64,000 bases of DNA from Thalassobaculum litoreum DSM 18839 (lineage in GTDB: Bacteria > Pseudomonadota > Alphaproteobacteria > Thalassobaculales > Thalassobaculaceae): assembly GCF_900102465.1 (NCBI RefSeq), contig NZ_FNBW01000011.1, positions 62,001 through 126,000 on the forward strand, given 5' to 3'. The position numbers and the translations under genes were made by a program. Positions 1 through 7,665 of this stretch are shown here, one piece after another. Below the pieces are notes generated by a model. The model made no database searches. It worked only from the letters and a program-made list of their open reading frames with translations, and was not told where the DNA came from. Positions within the stretch are counted from its first letter, which is position 1. Each line of letters opens with the position of its first letter.

Positions 1-536
1 TCGATTTCCGGCGGCTGGCCGAACGCGGCATGACCCTGGTCGGCATGACGGCGGGGTACGAGGACGGGACGATCCGCTTCGCCCCCGACCTGGCCGACAA
101 CCTGGCGCGCGGCGACGCGAGCCTGATGTCGGAGTTGGATCAGGCCGACGCCTATATCGCCCGCAACGGTCTCGACCTGCCGGAGGAGCCGGAGATGCGG
201 GTGATCCCGGCTGACCCGGCCTGCCTCACCGATCCGGTCCTCGAACTCGACCTTGCGGGGGCGGGCGTGAGCACGATCCTGTGGGCCACCGGCTACGAAT
301 ACGATTTCGGCTGGCTGCAGGTGGACGCCTTCGACGCCGCCGGCAAACCGCAGCACAAGCGCGGCGTGTCGGCCGAGCCGGGTCTGTATTTCGTCGGGCT
401 GCCCTGGCTGTCGCGGCGCGGGTCGTCGTTCATCTGGGGGGTGTGGCACGACGCGCTCTACGTGGCCGACCACATCGCCACCCACCGGCAGTATTTCGCC
501 TATGACCAGGAGGCCCGGGCGCGCGCCGGACTCTGA
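1..536 (+). CDS. FAD-dependent oxidoreductase, C-terminal part (5' end outside window)
   Basis: Open from the window edge in frame 3 and ends at TGA 534-536; about 177 residues are visible. The pieces ATGYEYDFGWL and GLYFVGLPWLSRRGSSFIWG are the NAD(P)-binding ATG motif region and C-terminal FAD-contacting segment typical of CzcO-like / flavin monooxygenase-like oxidoreductases. The N-terminal Rossmann fold with the FAD GxGxxG lies upstream of the window, so the substrate cannot be judged. It precedes two NAD(P)-dependent dehydrogenase genes on the same strand, with 84 nt before the next start. Family call is fairly firm; function within the family is unknown. Confidence 0.8.
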   Translation, partial: DFRRLAERGMTLVGMTAGYEDGTIRFAPDLADNLARGDASLMSELDQADAYIARNGLDLPEEPEMRVIPADPACLTDPVLELDLAGAGVSTILWATGYEYDFGWLQVDAFDAAGKPQHKRGVSAEPGLYFVGLPWLSRRGSSFIWGVWHDALYVADHIATHRQYFAYDQEARARAGL

Positions 537-620
537 GGTCGCACCGGTCATTTCCCGTATGGTCAGGGGGTCCGCCCGCCCCCTACAAGGAAGGCCAACC
601 AAATCGGGAGGACTATCTCT

Positions 621-1517
621 ATGAATGTCGGTTTTATCGGGCTCGGACGCATGGGGCGGCCGATGGCGTCCAACATGGCCCGCAAGGGTTTCCGCCTCGT
701 CGTCAACGACATCAATCCGGACGCGGTGAAGGAGCTTGAAGAGCTTCAGGCCTCCAGCGCGCCCACAGCGGCCGAGGTCGCGAAGAAGAGCGACGTCATC
801 ATCACCATGCTGCCCGACGGCCCGGTCGTGCGCGAGGTGGTCGGCGGCGCGGACGGCATCATCGCCAACGCCCCCAAGGGCGCGCTCATCATGGACATGA
901 GCACCGTCGAGCCGGGCACCACCGACGATCTCGCCGCCCAGGCCAAGGCCAAGGGCCTGCGCTATGTGGATGCCCCGGTCGGCCGTCTCGCGGCCCATGC
1001 GGATCGCGGCGAGTCGCTGTTCATGGTCGGTGCCGAGCTGGAGGACTTCGAGCTGGTCAAGCCGATGCTCGAGGCCATGGGCACGACGATCTATCACTGC
1101 GGCGGGGTCGGCACCGGCACGCGGACCAAGCTGGTGAACAACTTCCTGGCGGTCGCCTCCTGCCAGTTCAACGCCGAGGCGCTGGCCCTGTCCCAGGGCC
1201 TGGGGCTGAACCTGGAGAGCACGCTGGACGTGATCTACGGCACCACGGCGATGAACGGTCAGCTCAAGATCAACTGGCCGGACAAGGTGCTGGCCGGCGA
1301 CACCAGCCCGGGCTTCACCATCGACCTGGCCCATAAGGACCTGTCGCTGATCATGCAGGCGGCCAATACCGCCAAGGTGCCGATGCCGATGGCGGCGGCG
1401 GCCCGCGAGATGTTCAGCGCCGCCCGCGCCCGCGGTTTCGGCGCCCAGGACTTCTCCGCCATGGTCGACGCCCATTGCGACCTCGCCAACATCGAGAAGC
1501 CGCGCCTCAAGAAGTAA
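621..1517 (+). CDS. beta-hydroxyacid dehydrogenase, sulfolactaldehyde reductase (YihU)-like
   Basis: A 298-residue NAD(P)-dependent reductase of the 3-hydroxyisobutyrate dehydrogenase superfamily. The Rossmann motif GFIGLGRMGRPMASNM is at residues 4-19 and the catalytic-lysine segment TRTKLVNNF near 170. Two stretches, DAPVGRLAAHADRG and the C-terminal WPDKVLAGDTSPGFTIDLAHKD, resemble E. coli YihU (3-sulfolactaldehyde/succinic-semialdehyde reductase) as I remember it more than generic HIBADH. No other sulfoglycolysis gene is visible, so the physiological aldehyde is open. The start has a strong SD (GGGAGGA at 607-613). The adjacent downstream gene is a distant paralogue, and a stable hairpin follows this gene. 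Confidence 0.8.
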   Translation: MNVGFIGLGRMGRPMASNMARKGFRLVVNDINPDAVKELEELQASSAPTAAEVAKKSDVIITMLPDGPVVREVVGGADGIIANAPKGALIMDMSTVEPGTTDDLAAQAKAKGLRYVDAPVGRLAAHADRGESLFMVGAELEDFELVKPMLEAMGTTIYHCGGVGTGTRTKLVNNFLAVASCQFNAEALALSQGLGLNLESTLDVIYGTTAMNGQLKINWPDKVLAGDTSPGFTIDLAHKDLSLIMQAANTAKVPMPMAAAAREMFSAARARGFGAQDFSAMVDAHCDLANIEKPRLKK

Positions 1518-1526
1518 CGGATACCG

Positions 1527-1556
1527 GGTCCCGCCGGCACACGCTCCGGCGGGACC
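1527..1556 (+). terminator. hairpin after the YihU-like gene
   Basis: Eleven-base-pair G+C-rich stem: GGTCCCGCCGG (1527-1537) pairs with CCGGCGGGACC (1546-1556) around an 8-nt loop. It starts 10 nt after the stop codon. The downstream side is only weakly T-rich, so it may be a transcript-stabilising or leaky terminator separating the two dehydrogenase genes. Confidence 0.5.
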
Positions 1557-1629
1557 TGCTGGCTTTCGGCACAAGGGAGGCACCGGTCCGACCGCGATGA
1601 CCCTCCCGGCCGCCCATGGGAGGACGACA

Positions 1630-2496
1630 ATGCGCATCGGATTTCTCGGCATCGGCAATATGGGCCGCCCCATGGCGGGCAAGCTGCTCGATGCCGGCCA
1701 CGAGCTCTGGGTCCACGACATCCGTGACGAGGCGATGCAGCCGCTGCTGGACCGCCAGGCGCGTCGGGCCGGCTCGCCGGCGGAGTTGGCCGATGCCTGC
1801 GACACGGTGGTGGTCTCGCTGCCGACCCTGGCGATCTTCCGCCAAGCCCTGGACGACCTGCTCGCCGGCGGCGCGCTGAAGACCCTGGTGAACACCTGTA
1901 CCGTCGGCGGGCCCTTCGTCGCCGAGGTCGAGCGGCTCTGCGCCGAGCGCGGCGTGGCGGTGATCGACGCGCCGATCAGCGGCGGACCGGCCGGTGCCGC
2001 CGCCGGCACCCTCGCCGTCATGGTGTCCGGCGATCCGGAGACGGTGGCCCGGCTCGACCCGGTGTTCCGCGCCTGGGGGCCCACGGTCGTGGTGGCGGGC
2101 GACACACCCGGCGCGGCCCAGACCATGAAGCTGACCAACAACATCCTGTTCGCGGTCGGCCTTGTCGCGACGTCCGAGGCCATGACCATGGCCGAGAAGG
2201 GCGGCATCGCGCCGGAGACCATGCTGCAGGTGCTGAACAACGGCACCGGCAAGAACTTCGCCACCACCAACGTGTTCCCCAACAACATCGTCCCGGGCAG
2301 CTTCGATTTCGGCGCGACGGTCGAGATCCTGATGAAGGACGTGAACCTTGCCATCGAGCAGGGCGAGTCGCTGGGCGTGCCCATGTGGGTGTGTCAGGCG
2401 GCCCGGCTGGTCATGCTGCACGGCAAGTTCCAGGGGCGGGCCGATCAGGATCTGTCTCGGATCGTGGAGATCGTGCGGGACGGGACGAAGCGTTAG
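1630..2496 (+). CDS. NAD(P)-dependent oxidoreductase, 3-hydroxyisobutyrate dehydrogenase family
   Basis: A 288-residue beta-hydroxyacid dehydrogenase. It has the N-terminal dinucleotide motif FLGIGNMGRPMAGKL, the substrate loop DAPISGGPAGAAAGTLAVM near residues 112-130, and the catalytic lysine in MKLTNNIL near 165. ATG 1630 is chosen because AGGACGACA precedes it at SD distance and the conserved Rossmann strand begins two residues in. An in-frame ATG at 1597 would only add a non-conserved tail. Substrate is unknown: tartronate semialdehyde, hydroxyisobutyrate or similar short hydroxyacids are all possible. It follows the YihU-like gene on the same strand and is convergent with gbcB. Confidence 0.82.
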   Translation: MRIGFLGIGNMGRPMAGKLLDAGHELWVHDIRDEAMQPLLDRQARRAGSPAELADACDTVVVSLPTLAIFRQALDDLLAGGALKTLVNTCTVGGPFVAEVERLCAERGVAVIDAPISGGPAGAAAGTLAVMVSGDPETVARLDPVFRAWGPTVVVAGDTPGAAQTMKLTNNILFAVGLVATSEAMTMAEKGGIAPETMLQVLNNGTGKNFATTNVFPNNIVPGSFDFGATVEILMKDVNLAIEQGESLGVPMWVCQAARLVMLHGKFQGRADQDLSRIVEIVRDGTKR

Positions 2497-2497
2497 T

Positions 2498-2615
2498 TCC
2501 CTCTCCCTTCTCTACACTCCCCGGATTTAGTTACTGTTCCGCGTGATCTGACGGAGGACCGTGCGGCCTCACGCGTATGCCCTGGACTAAATCCGGGGAG
2601 TGAGAGAAGAGGAGT
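2498..2615. repeat. nested palindromic intergenic element
   Basis: The outer arms CACTCCCCGGATTTAGT (2515-2531) and ACTAAATCCGGGGAGTG (2586-2602) are perfect 17-bp inverted repeats, and C/T-rich flanks extend the symmetry. Inside lie a second pair (CGCGTGA / TCACGCG) and a third (ACGG-AGGA-CCGT). The whole piece can fold into one long three-tier hairpin between the convergent genes ending at 2496 and 2628. It could be a bidirectional terminator or a REP/MITE-like dispersed element. I see no second copy in this window. Confidence 0.6.
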
Positions 2616-2627
2616 GAGTGGCCCCCC

Positions 2628-3725
2628 TCAGACCTCGACTTCGATCGTTCCGATCGGCTGGGTGCAGCAGGCGAGCACATAACCCTCCTCCACCTCGTCC
2701 TCGCGGATGCCGCCGTTGTGGACCATGTGGGTCTGACCCGACCTCACATGGACCTTGCAGGTGCCGCAGACGCCGAACTGGCAGCCGCTGGGAATGTTCA
2801 GACCGGCCTCGCGCGCCACCGACAGGATGGTGTCGGTCTCGTGGCACGACGCCTCCAGATCTGAGGCCAGGAAGCGGATGCGCGCCTTCTTGCTCTCGTC
2901 CGGAATGACGTCGTCCGGCTCGTCCACTGCCGCCGGATCGGTCACCGGGGCGTGGAAGCTCTCCTCGTGATAGCGCTCCATGTCGAAGCCGGCGGCGTTC
3001 AGAACGTCGCGCACCGCCTGCATGAAGGCCGCCGGGCCGCAGCAGAAGATCTCGCGCTCGAAATAGTCCGGCGCGATCAGCTCCAGCATCAGCCCGTTCA
3101 GCCGTCCGCGATAGCCGGTCCACACGCTGTAGGGGTCCGGCTCGCTGACCACCCAGGCGAGGTTGAAGGACGGCACGCGGGCGGCCATGCGTTCCAGCTC
3201 GGCCCGGAAGATGATCTCCGAGGGGCGCCGGGCGCAGTTGATGAAGGCGATGTCGCAATGCCGGCCCTGGTCGAAGAACCAGCGGGTCATCGACATCATC
3301 GGCGTGATGCCCGACCCGGCGGAGATGAACAGGTACTTGTCCGACGGCCAGGTATGGCAGGAGAAGAACCCGGCCGGCCCGAAGGCCTTCAGCCTTCCGC
3401 CGACCTGCAGATTGTCGAACAACCAGCGGGTGCCGACGCTATCGTCCTGCAGCTTCACGGTGATGGCGATCAGCATCGGCCGCGACGGGCTGGAGGACAG
3501 GGTATAGGTCCGGTGCACCGTGCCCGACGGCAGCGGGATCTCCAGGGTGATGAACTGGCCCGGCTGATAGCGGAACCAGCTCTCCTCCGGCGTCTGAAAG
3601 CAGTAGGTGCGGGCACTGGCGGTTTCCGGCAGCACCGCCACGCATTCCAGCATCTGCGACTGGGCGTTCCAGGGAACCAACTCGTCCAGACTGCGGAAGC
3701 GCGGCAGGGCCTCGATCGACCGCAT
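2628..3725 (-). CDS. gbcB: glycine betaine demethylase-type reductase subunit (FAD/2Fe-2S ferredoxin reductase)
   Basis: A 365-residue electron-transfer partner for the Rieske oxygenase encoded 2 nt upstream. The N-terminal flavin domain has the FAD-binding HRTYTLSSSP motif and the NAD-ribose loop ISAGSGITPMMSM. The C-terminal plant-type ferredoxin domain has the CX4CX2C cluster CQFGVCGTC, with the fourth ligand in the following LACCTQP. The pair matches the GbcA/GbcB class that removes one methyl of glycine betaine as formaldehyde, using NADH and O2. The related stachydrine demethylase reductase is an alternative. Start ATG 3725 follows the gbcA stop; a longer upstream reading overlaps gbcA and is not plausible. 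It is cotranscribed with gbcA behind a cobalamin riboswitch. Confidence 0.85.
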   Translation of the reverse strand: MRSIEALPRFRSLDELVPWNAQSQMLECVAVLPETASARTYCFQTPEESWFRYQPGQFITLEIPLPSGTVHRTYTLSSSPSRPMLIAITVKLQDDSVGTRWLFDNLQVGGRLKAFGPAGFFSCHTWPSDKYLFISAGSGITPMMSMTRWFFDQGRHCDIAFINCARRPSEIIFRAELERMAARVPSFNLAWVVSEPDPYSVWTGYRGRLNGLMLELIAPDYFEREIFCCGPAAFMQAVRDVLNAAGFDMERYHEESFHAPVTDPAAVDEPDDVIPDESKKARIRFLASDLEASCHETDTILSVAREAGLNIPSGCQFGVCGTCKVHVRSGQTHMVHNGGIREDEVEEGYVLACCTQPIGTIEVEV

Positions 3726-3727
3726 AG

Positions 3728-4972
3728 TCACGCGACCTCGCTGCGGCGCTCCGGGGTGCCGCCGAGACGGCGGCGCATGGTGCCGGTGTACCAGTCGACG
3801 AACTGGATCACCCCGGCCTCCTGGGTCGGAGAGTACGGCCCCGGCTCGTAGGCGGGGGAGTTCACGCCGATCTGGTTCTCCTCCACCACCTTGCGGTCCT
3901 GCTCGTTGGTGGCGAGCCAGACCTTGGTCAGCTCGTCGAGGTCGTAATCGACGCCCTCCACCGCATCGCGGTGCACCAGCCACTTCGTGGTGACGACGGT
4001 CTGGGTCGGCCCCACCGGCAGCAGGCGGAACGAGATCGCATGGTCGCCCAGCACGTGGTTCCAGGTGGTGGGATAATGGTACATCAGCAGCGCGCCGAGG
4101 CCGGAGCTGCGCACCGCGTCGCTCAGTGGCCGCTTCACGGCAGGCTTGCTGGACATGGTGTAGCTCTCCGCGTTGCGCAGCAGCGGCATGCGGGTGATGC
4201 GGTACTGGGCGTCGTCGGCCATGTCGAAGCCGCTAGGCAGGCCGAGGGCCCGACATTTCTCCCAAAGCGCCACGAGGGCCGGATCTCCCTCGCTGCCATT
4301 CGGGTCGGCATGGGTGACCGTGTCGGGGAAGGTGCGGCAGAGTTCGGGATGGCTGCCGGCGCAGTGATAGCACTCGCGGTTGTTCTCCCAGACCAGCTTC
4401 CAGTTGCCGTTCTCGATGATCGTGGTCTCGTGCGCCACCTTGGCATCGCGCAGGCGGTGCGGCGCCAGGTACGGCTCGATCATCGCGCGGACCGGAGCGA
4501 AGTCCGGCGCCCGGTCGGCGACGCAGATGAACAGATAGCCCGCCACGCCTTCGCAATGCACCGGCTTCAGGCCGTAGGAGGCGGGATCGAAGCCCGGTCC
4601 CATATCGCGGGCGAAGAGCAGCCGGCCGTCCAGTTCGTAGGTCCACTGGTGATAGGGACAGACCAGCTTGGCGACTGCGCCCTTCTCCGCCGAACACAGA
4701 CGCGAGCCGCGGTGGCGGCAGGCGTTGTGGAAGGCGCGGATCTCGCCATCGGCACCGCGGATCACGATCACCGGATAGGCGCCGACCTGCACCGTGATGT
4801 AGCTGCCGGGCTTCGCCAGCTCGCAGTCATGGCCGACGAACAGCCAGTCGCGGTAGTAGATGAGCTCCAGATCCAGGGCGTAGGTCTCGGGCGAGACGTA
4901 CAGCTCCCGGTCGAGGCTGAAGCCTGATTTCTGGCGAAGAAGCAGTTCCTGAGTCCGAAGCCGCGCATCCAT
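3728..4972 (-). CDS. gbcA: Rieske oxygenase, glycine betaine demethylase alpha subunit
   Basis: A 414-residue aromatic-ring-hydroxylase-type oxygenase. The Rieske 2Fe-2S ligands are C85, H87, C105 and H108 (CRHRG and CPYHQW). The mononuclear iron histidines are H203 and H208 in ENNRECYHCAGSH. The segments KLVCPYHQWTYELDGRLLF, HRDAVEGVDYD and NEQDRKVVEENQ strongly resemble Pseudomonas GbcA, which converts glycine betaine to dimethylglycine plus formaldehyde. ATG 4972 is preferred over 4996 because GGGGTGA sits at SD distance. The leader contains a minus-strand cobalamin riboswitch, which is unexpected for this enzyme. Other quaternary amines such as stachydrine remain possible substrates. Confidence 0.85.
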   Translation of the reverse strand: MDARLRTQELLLRQKSGFSLDRELYVSPETYALDLELIYYRDWLFVGHDCELAKPGSYITVQVGAYPVIVIRGADGEIRAFHNACRHRGSRLCSAEKGAVAKLVCPYHQWTYELDGRLLFARDMGPGFDPASYGLKPVHCEGVAGYLFICVADRAPDFAPVRAMIEPYLAPHRLRDAKVAHETTIIENGNWKLVWENNRECYHCAGSHPELCRTFPDTVTHADPNGSEGDPALVALWEKCRALGLPSGFDMADDAQYRITRMPLLRNAESYTMSSKPAVKRPLSDAVRSSGLGALLMYHYPTTWNHVLGDHAISFRLLPVGPTQTVVTTKWLVHRDAVEGVDYDLDELTKVWLATNEQDRKVVEENQIGVNSPAYEPGPYSPTQEAGVIQFVDWYTGTMRRRLGGTPERRSEVA

Positions 4973-5107
4973 CACATCACCCCGCGTCGAAGACACGTTT
5001 CATTGTTCGGGTCCGATGGATGAAAGCGGCGTCAGCGGCCGGGCGTCCGGAACCCAGACATGCCGACGCGCAGCCCGCCGATCGCCCACCGCGATCCCCT
5101 GGCCGTC

Positions 5108-5262
5108 CCGAGGCTGGTTTCCGGACTCTGGAGCGGCCCTTGCGGACCCACGCGGCGCCTTCCCGGTGATCCCAGTGGCTGTTTGCCGCGCTGCACTCCA
5201 ATACCGTTGCGGGGGCAGTACCGGTATCGCACCGGCTTCCCAATTATCCACCCGCCGGCTCC
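5108..5262 (-). promoter_or_regulatory. cobalamin riboswitch in the gbcAB leader
   Basis: Read on the minus strand, the region contains the conserved B12-aptamer blocks in order: GGGAAGCCGGTG, then ACTGCCCCCGCAACGGTA (the B12 box), GCCACTGGGATCACCGGGAAGGC, and the closing AGTCCGGAAACCAGCC. Plus-strand landmarks are GTTGCGGGGGCAGTA at 5206-5220 and CACCGGCTTCCC ending at 5241. The element lies wholly in the leader of gbcA (start 4972), about 135 nt upstream. Alphaproteobacterial B12 riboswitches generally turn expression down when adenosylcobalamin is present. Boundaries are approximate. Confidence 0.9.
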
Positions 5263-5445
5263 TCCCAGCCAAACGGACAGCACCTCGATTATCGCCAAGG
5301 CTACGCCCGATCCGGCCTCGACGGTGCGTCCCTCTGCGACCTCCGCTTGTCCGCCACCGACATGCCCGGCGGCCCCGGAAGCGTCACAGGAAAGGATTGA
5401 CGCCATGGCGCAAATCATTACTAAATGCAGCGTTCACGGTCCCTG

Positions 5446-5612
5446 GATAACCAATATCTAGGGCTAAGAGGGAATTCCGGTGCAAGACCGGAGCTGCCCC
5501 CGCAACTGTAAGCGGCTAGCGGCTGTCGATGAGGGGTCACTGGTGTCCATGGGACGCTGGGAAGGCCAGACAGTCGTTCGGACCCGCGAGCCAGGAGACC
5601 TGCCGTGCGCGC
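5446..5612 (+). promoter_or_regulatory. cobalamin riboswitch in the nrdAB leader
   Basis: Canonical aptamer blocks are visible: AGGGAATTCCGGTG (5469-5482), the B12 box GCTGCCCCCGCAACTGTAAG, GTCACTGG, GACGCTGGGAAGGCCAGAC, and CGCGAGCCAGGAGACCTGCC. Together they are close to consensus. It is transcribed toward nrdA (ATG 5713). Cobalamin riboswitches before class I ribonucleotide reductase genes are known in organisms that also have a B12-dependent class II enzyme. The neighbouring minus-strand riboswitch faces away from it. Confidence 0.95.
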
Positions 5613-5686
5613 ATATCCGTCCCGGGCGGGGTGATCCGGAAGGCGCTTGCTGGGCTGTTGCCCGTTCCCGCAGGCCCTCCCGACTC

Positions 5687-5707
5687 CCCCTCCACCGACA
5701 CGAGGGG
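5687..5707 (+). promoter_or_regulatory. possible SD-sequestering hairpin of the nrdA leader
   Basis: CCCCTC (5687-5692) is complementary to the nrdA Shine-Dalgarno GAGGGG (5702-5707), leaving a 9-nt loop just before ATG 5713. This is a plausible expression platform for translational control by the upstream cobalamin aptamer. It is inferred from base complementarity only. Confidence 0.4.
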
Positions 5708-5712
5708 TGTCC

Positions 5713-7665
5713 ATGTCTACGCAGCTGGCCTACGACTTTGACGAAACTGGCAATTTCTCGCCCGCTCCCGCCGCGCCGAGGGCGCCGGCGACCGCCCGGC
5801 CCACGGCTCCGGCGGCTGCGGTGACACCGGCCCGGCCAGAGCCGCAGCGCGCGCCCCTGCCGCGTCCGCTGGCGAAGGCGCCCACCCCCGACGATCTGGT
5901 GCTCGACCGGGGTCGTGATTCGCTGCTGACCGAGTTCGGCAAGGCCACCCTGCGCGACCGCTACCTGATGCCGGGCGAGGACTTCCAGGCAATGTTCGCC
6001 CGGGTGTCCTGCGCCTATGCCGACGACATCGACCACGCCCAGCGGCTGTACGACGCCATGTCCCGCCTGTGGTTCATGCCGGCGACCCCGATCCTGAGCA
6101 ACGGCGGCACCACCCGCGGCCTGCCGATCTCCTGCTTCCTGAACACCGTGCCGGATTCCCTCGACGGTATCGTGAACACCTGGAACGAGAATGTCTGGCT
6201 GGCGGCGAACGGCGGCGGCATCGGCACCTATTGGGGCAAGGTGCGCTCGATCGGCGAAGCGGTGAAGGGCACCGGCGAGACCTCGGGCATCATCCCCTTC
6301 ATCCATGTCATGGACGGCCTGACCCTGGCGATCAGCCAGGGCTCCCTGAGGCGCGGCTCGGCGGCTGTGTATCTCGACATCCACCACCCGGAGATCGAGG
6401 AGTTCCTGGAGATCCGCAAGGCCAGCGGAGACTTCAACCGCAAGGGCCTCAACCTGCATCACGGCATCAACGTCACCGACGCCTTCATGGAGGCGGTGCG
6501 CGACGGCGCGATGTTCGACCTGAAGAGCCCGAAGGACGGCGCGGTCATGCGCCAGGTGGACGCCCGCCAGCTTTGGCAGCGCATCCTGGAGACCCGCCTG
6601 CAGACCGGCGAGCCGTACCTGCTCTACATCGACAGCGTGAACAACAATCTGCCCAAGCATCAGCGCGAGCTGGGGCTGAAAGTTTCGACGTCCAATCTCT
6701 GCAGCGAGATCACTCTGCCGACCGGTGCGGATCATTTGGGCGAGGAGCGCACCGCCGTGTGTTGCCTGTCCTCGCTGAACATCGAGACCTGGGAGCAGTG
6801 GAACGAGGAGCCGGGCTTCGTCGAGGACGTGCTGCGGATGCTCGACAACGTGCTGACCAGCTTCATCGAGAACGCCCCGGACGGCATGTCCCGGGCGCGC
6901 TACTCGGCCATGCGCGAGCGCTCGGTCGGTCTGGGCGTGATGGGCTTCCACTCCTTCCTGCAGGCTCAGGGCATCCCGTTCGAGAGCGCCCTGGCGAAGT
7001 CCTGGAACATGCGGATCTTCAAGAAGATCCGGCGCGAGGCCGATGCCGCCTCCGTGACCCTGGCCGAGGAGCGCGGCCCCTGCCCCGACGCCGCCGAGCG
7101 CGGCATGCAGAGCCGGTTCAGCCACAAGCTGGCGATCGCCCCGACAGCGTCGATCAGCATCATCTGCGGCGGCACCAGCGCCTGCATCGAGCCGATCCCG
7201 GCGAACATCTACACCCACAAGACCCTGTCGGGCGCCTTTACCGTCCGCAACCCGCACCTCAAGAAGCTACTGGCGGCCAAGGGCGCCGACACCTCTCAGA
7301 TCTGGGAAAGCATCCTGGAGCACGAGGGCTCGGTGCAGCATCTCGACTGCTTGAGCGAGGACGAGAAGTCGATGTTCCGCACGGCCTTCGAGATCGATCC
7401 GCGCTGGCTGATCGACTTCGCCGCCGACCGCGCGCCGTTCATCTGCCAGAGCCAGTCGCTCAACCTGTTCCTGCCGGCCGACATCCACAAGTGGGACCTG
7501 CACATGCTGCACTGGACCGCCTGGGAGCGGGGCATCAAGAGCCTGTATTACTGCCGCTCCAAATCGGTCAGCCGGGCCGGGTTCGCCGGACAGCTCGAAG
7601 CCGTGGAGCGCCAGGCCTTCACCGTCGAGCCGACCGATTACGAGGAGTGCCTGTCATGTCAGTGA
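5713..7665 (+). CDS. nrdA: class I ribonucleoside-diphosphate reductase, alpha subunit
   Basis: A 650-residue catalytic subunit that reduces NDPs to dNDPs. Active-site pieces are visible: PISCFLN, the NLCSEITLPT loop with the thiyl-radical cysteine, CCLSSLN with the second redox cysteine, and PTASISIICG. The C-terminus ends in the mobile thiol pair CLSCQ (C646, C649). The N-terminus is a Pro/Ala-rich stretch of about 60 residues and no ATP-cone is recognisable, so the usual dATP activity control is probably absent. ATG 5713 is chosen for its GAGGGG SD; the in-frame ATG at 5647 lies inside the leader. It overlaps nrdB by 10 nt and is controlled by the upstream cobalamin riboswitch. Confidence 0.95.
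   Translation: MSTQLAYDFDETGNFSPAPAAPRAPATARPTAPAAAVTPARPEPQRAPLPRPLAKAPTPDDLVLDRGRDSLLTEFGKATLRDRYLMPGEDFQAMFARVSCAYADDIDHAQRLYDAMSRLWFMPATPILSNGGTTRGLPISCFLNTVPDSLDGIVNTWNENVWLAANGGGIGTYWGKVRSIGEAVKGTGETSGIIPFIHVMDGLTLAISQGSLRRGSAAVYLDIHHPEIEEFLEIRKASGDFNRKGLNLHHGINVTDAFMEAVRDGAMFDLKSPKDGAVMRQVDARQLWQRILETRLQTGEPYLLYIDSVNNNLPKHQRELGLKVSTSNLCSEITLPTGADHLGEERTAVCCLSSLNIETWEQWNEEPGFVEDVLRMLDNVLTSFIENAPDGMSRARYSAMRERSVGLGVMGFHSFLQAQGIPFESALAKSWNMRIFKKIRREADAASVTLAEERGPCPDAAERGMQSRFSHKLAIAPTASISIICGGTSACIEPIPANIYTHKTLSGAFTVRNPHLKKLLAAKGADTSQIWESILEHEGSVQHLDCLSEDEKSMFRTAFEIDPRWLIDFAADRAPFICQSQSLNLFLPADIHKWDLHMLHWTAWERGIKSLYYCRSKSVSRAGFAGQLEAVERQAFTVEPTDYEECLSCQ

Noticed and set aside
1507-2421. 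304-residue minus-strand frame opposite the second dehydrogenase
   Set aside because: Shadow frame; no SD, no domain, and the plus strand has all family motifs.
5464-7257. Long open frame antisense to nrdA
   Set aside because: Composition (runs of His/Gln/Arg/Gly) is that of a GC-rich shadow; the plus strand encodes a clearly conserved NrdA.
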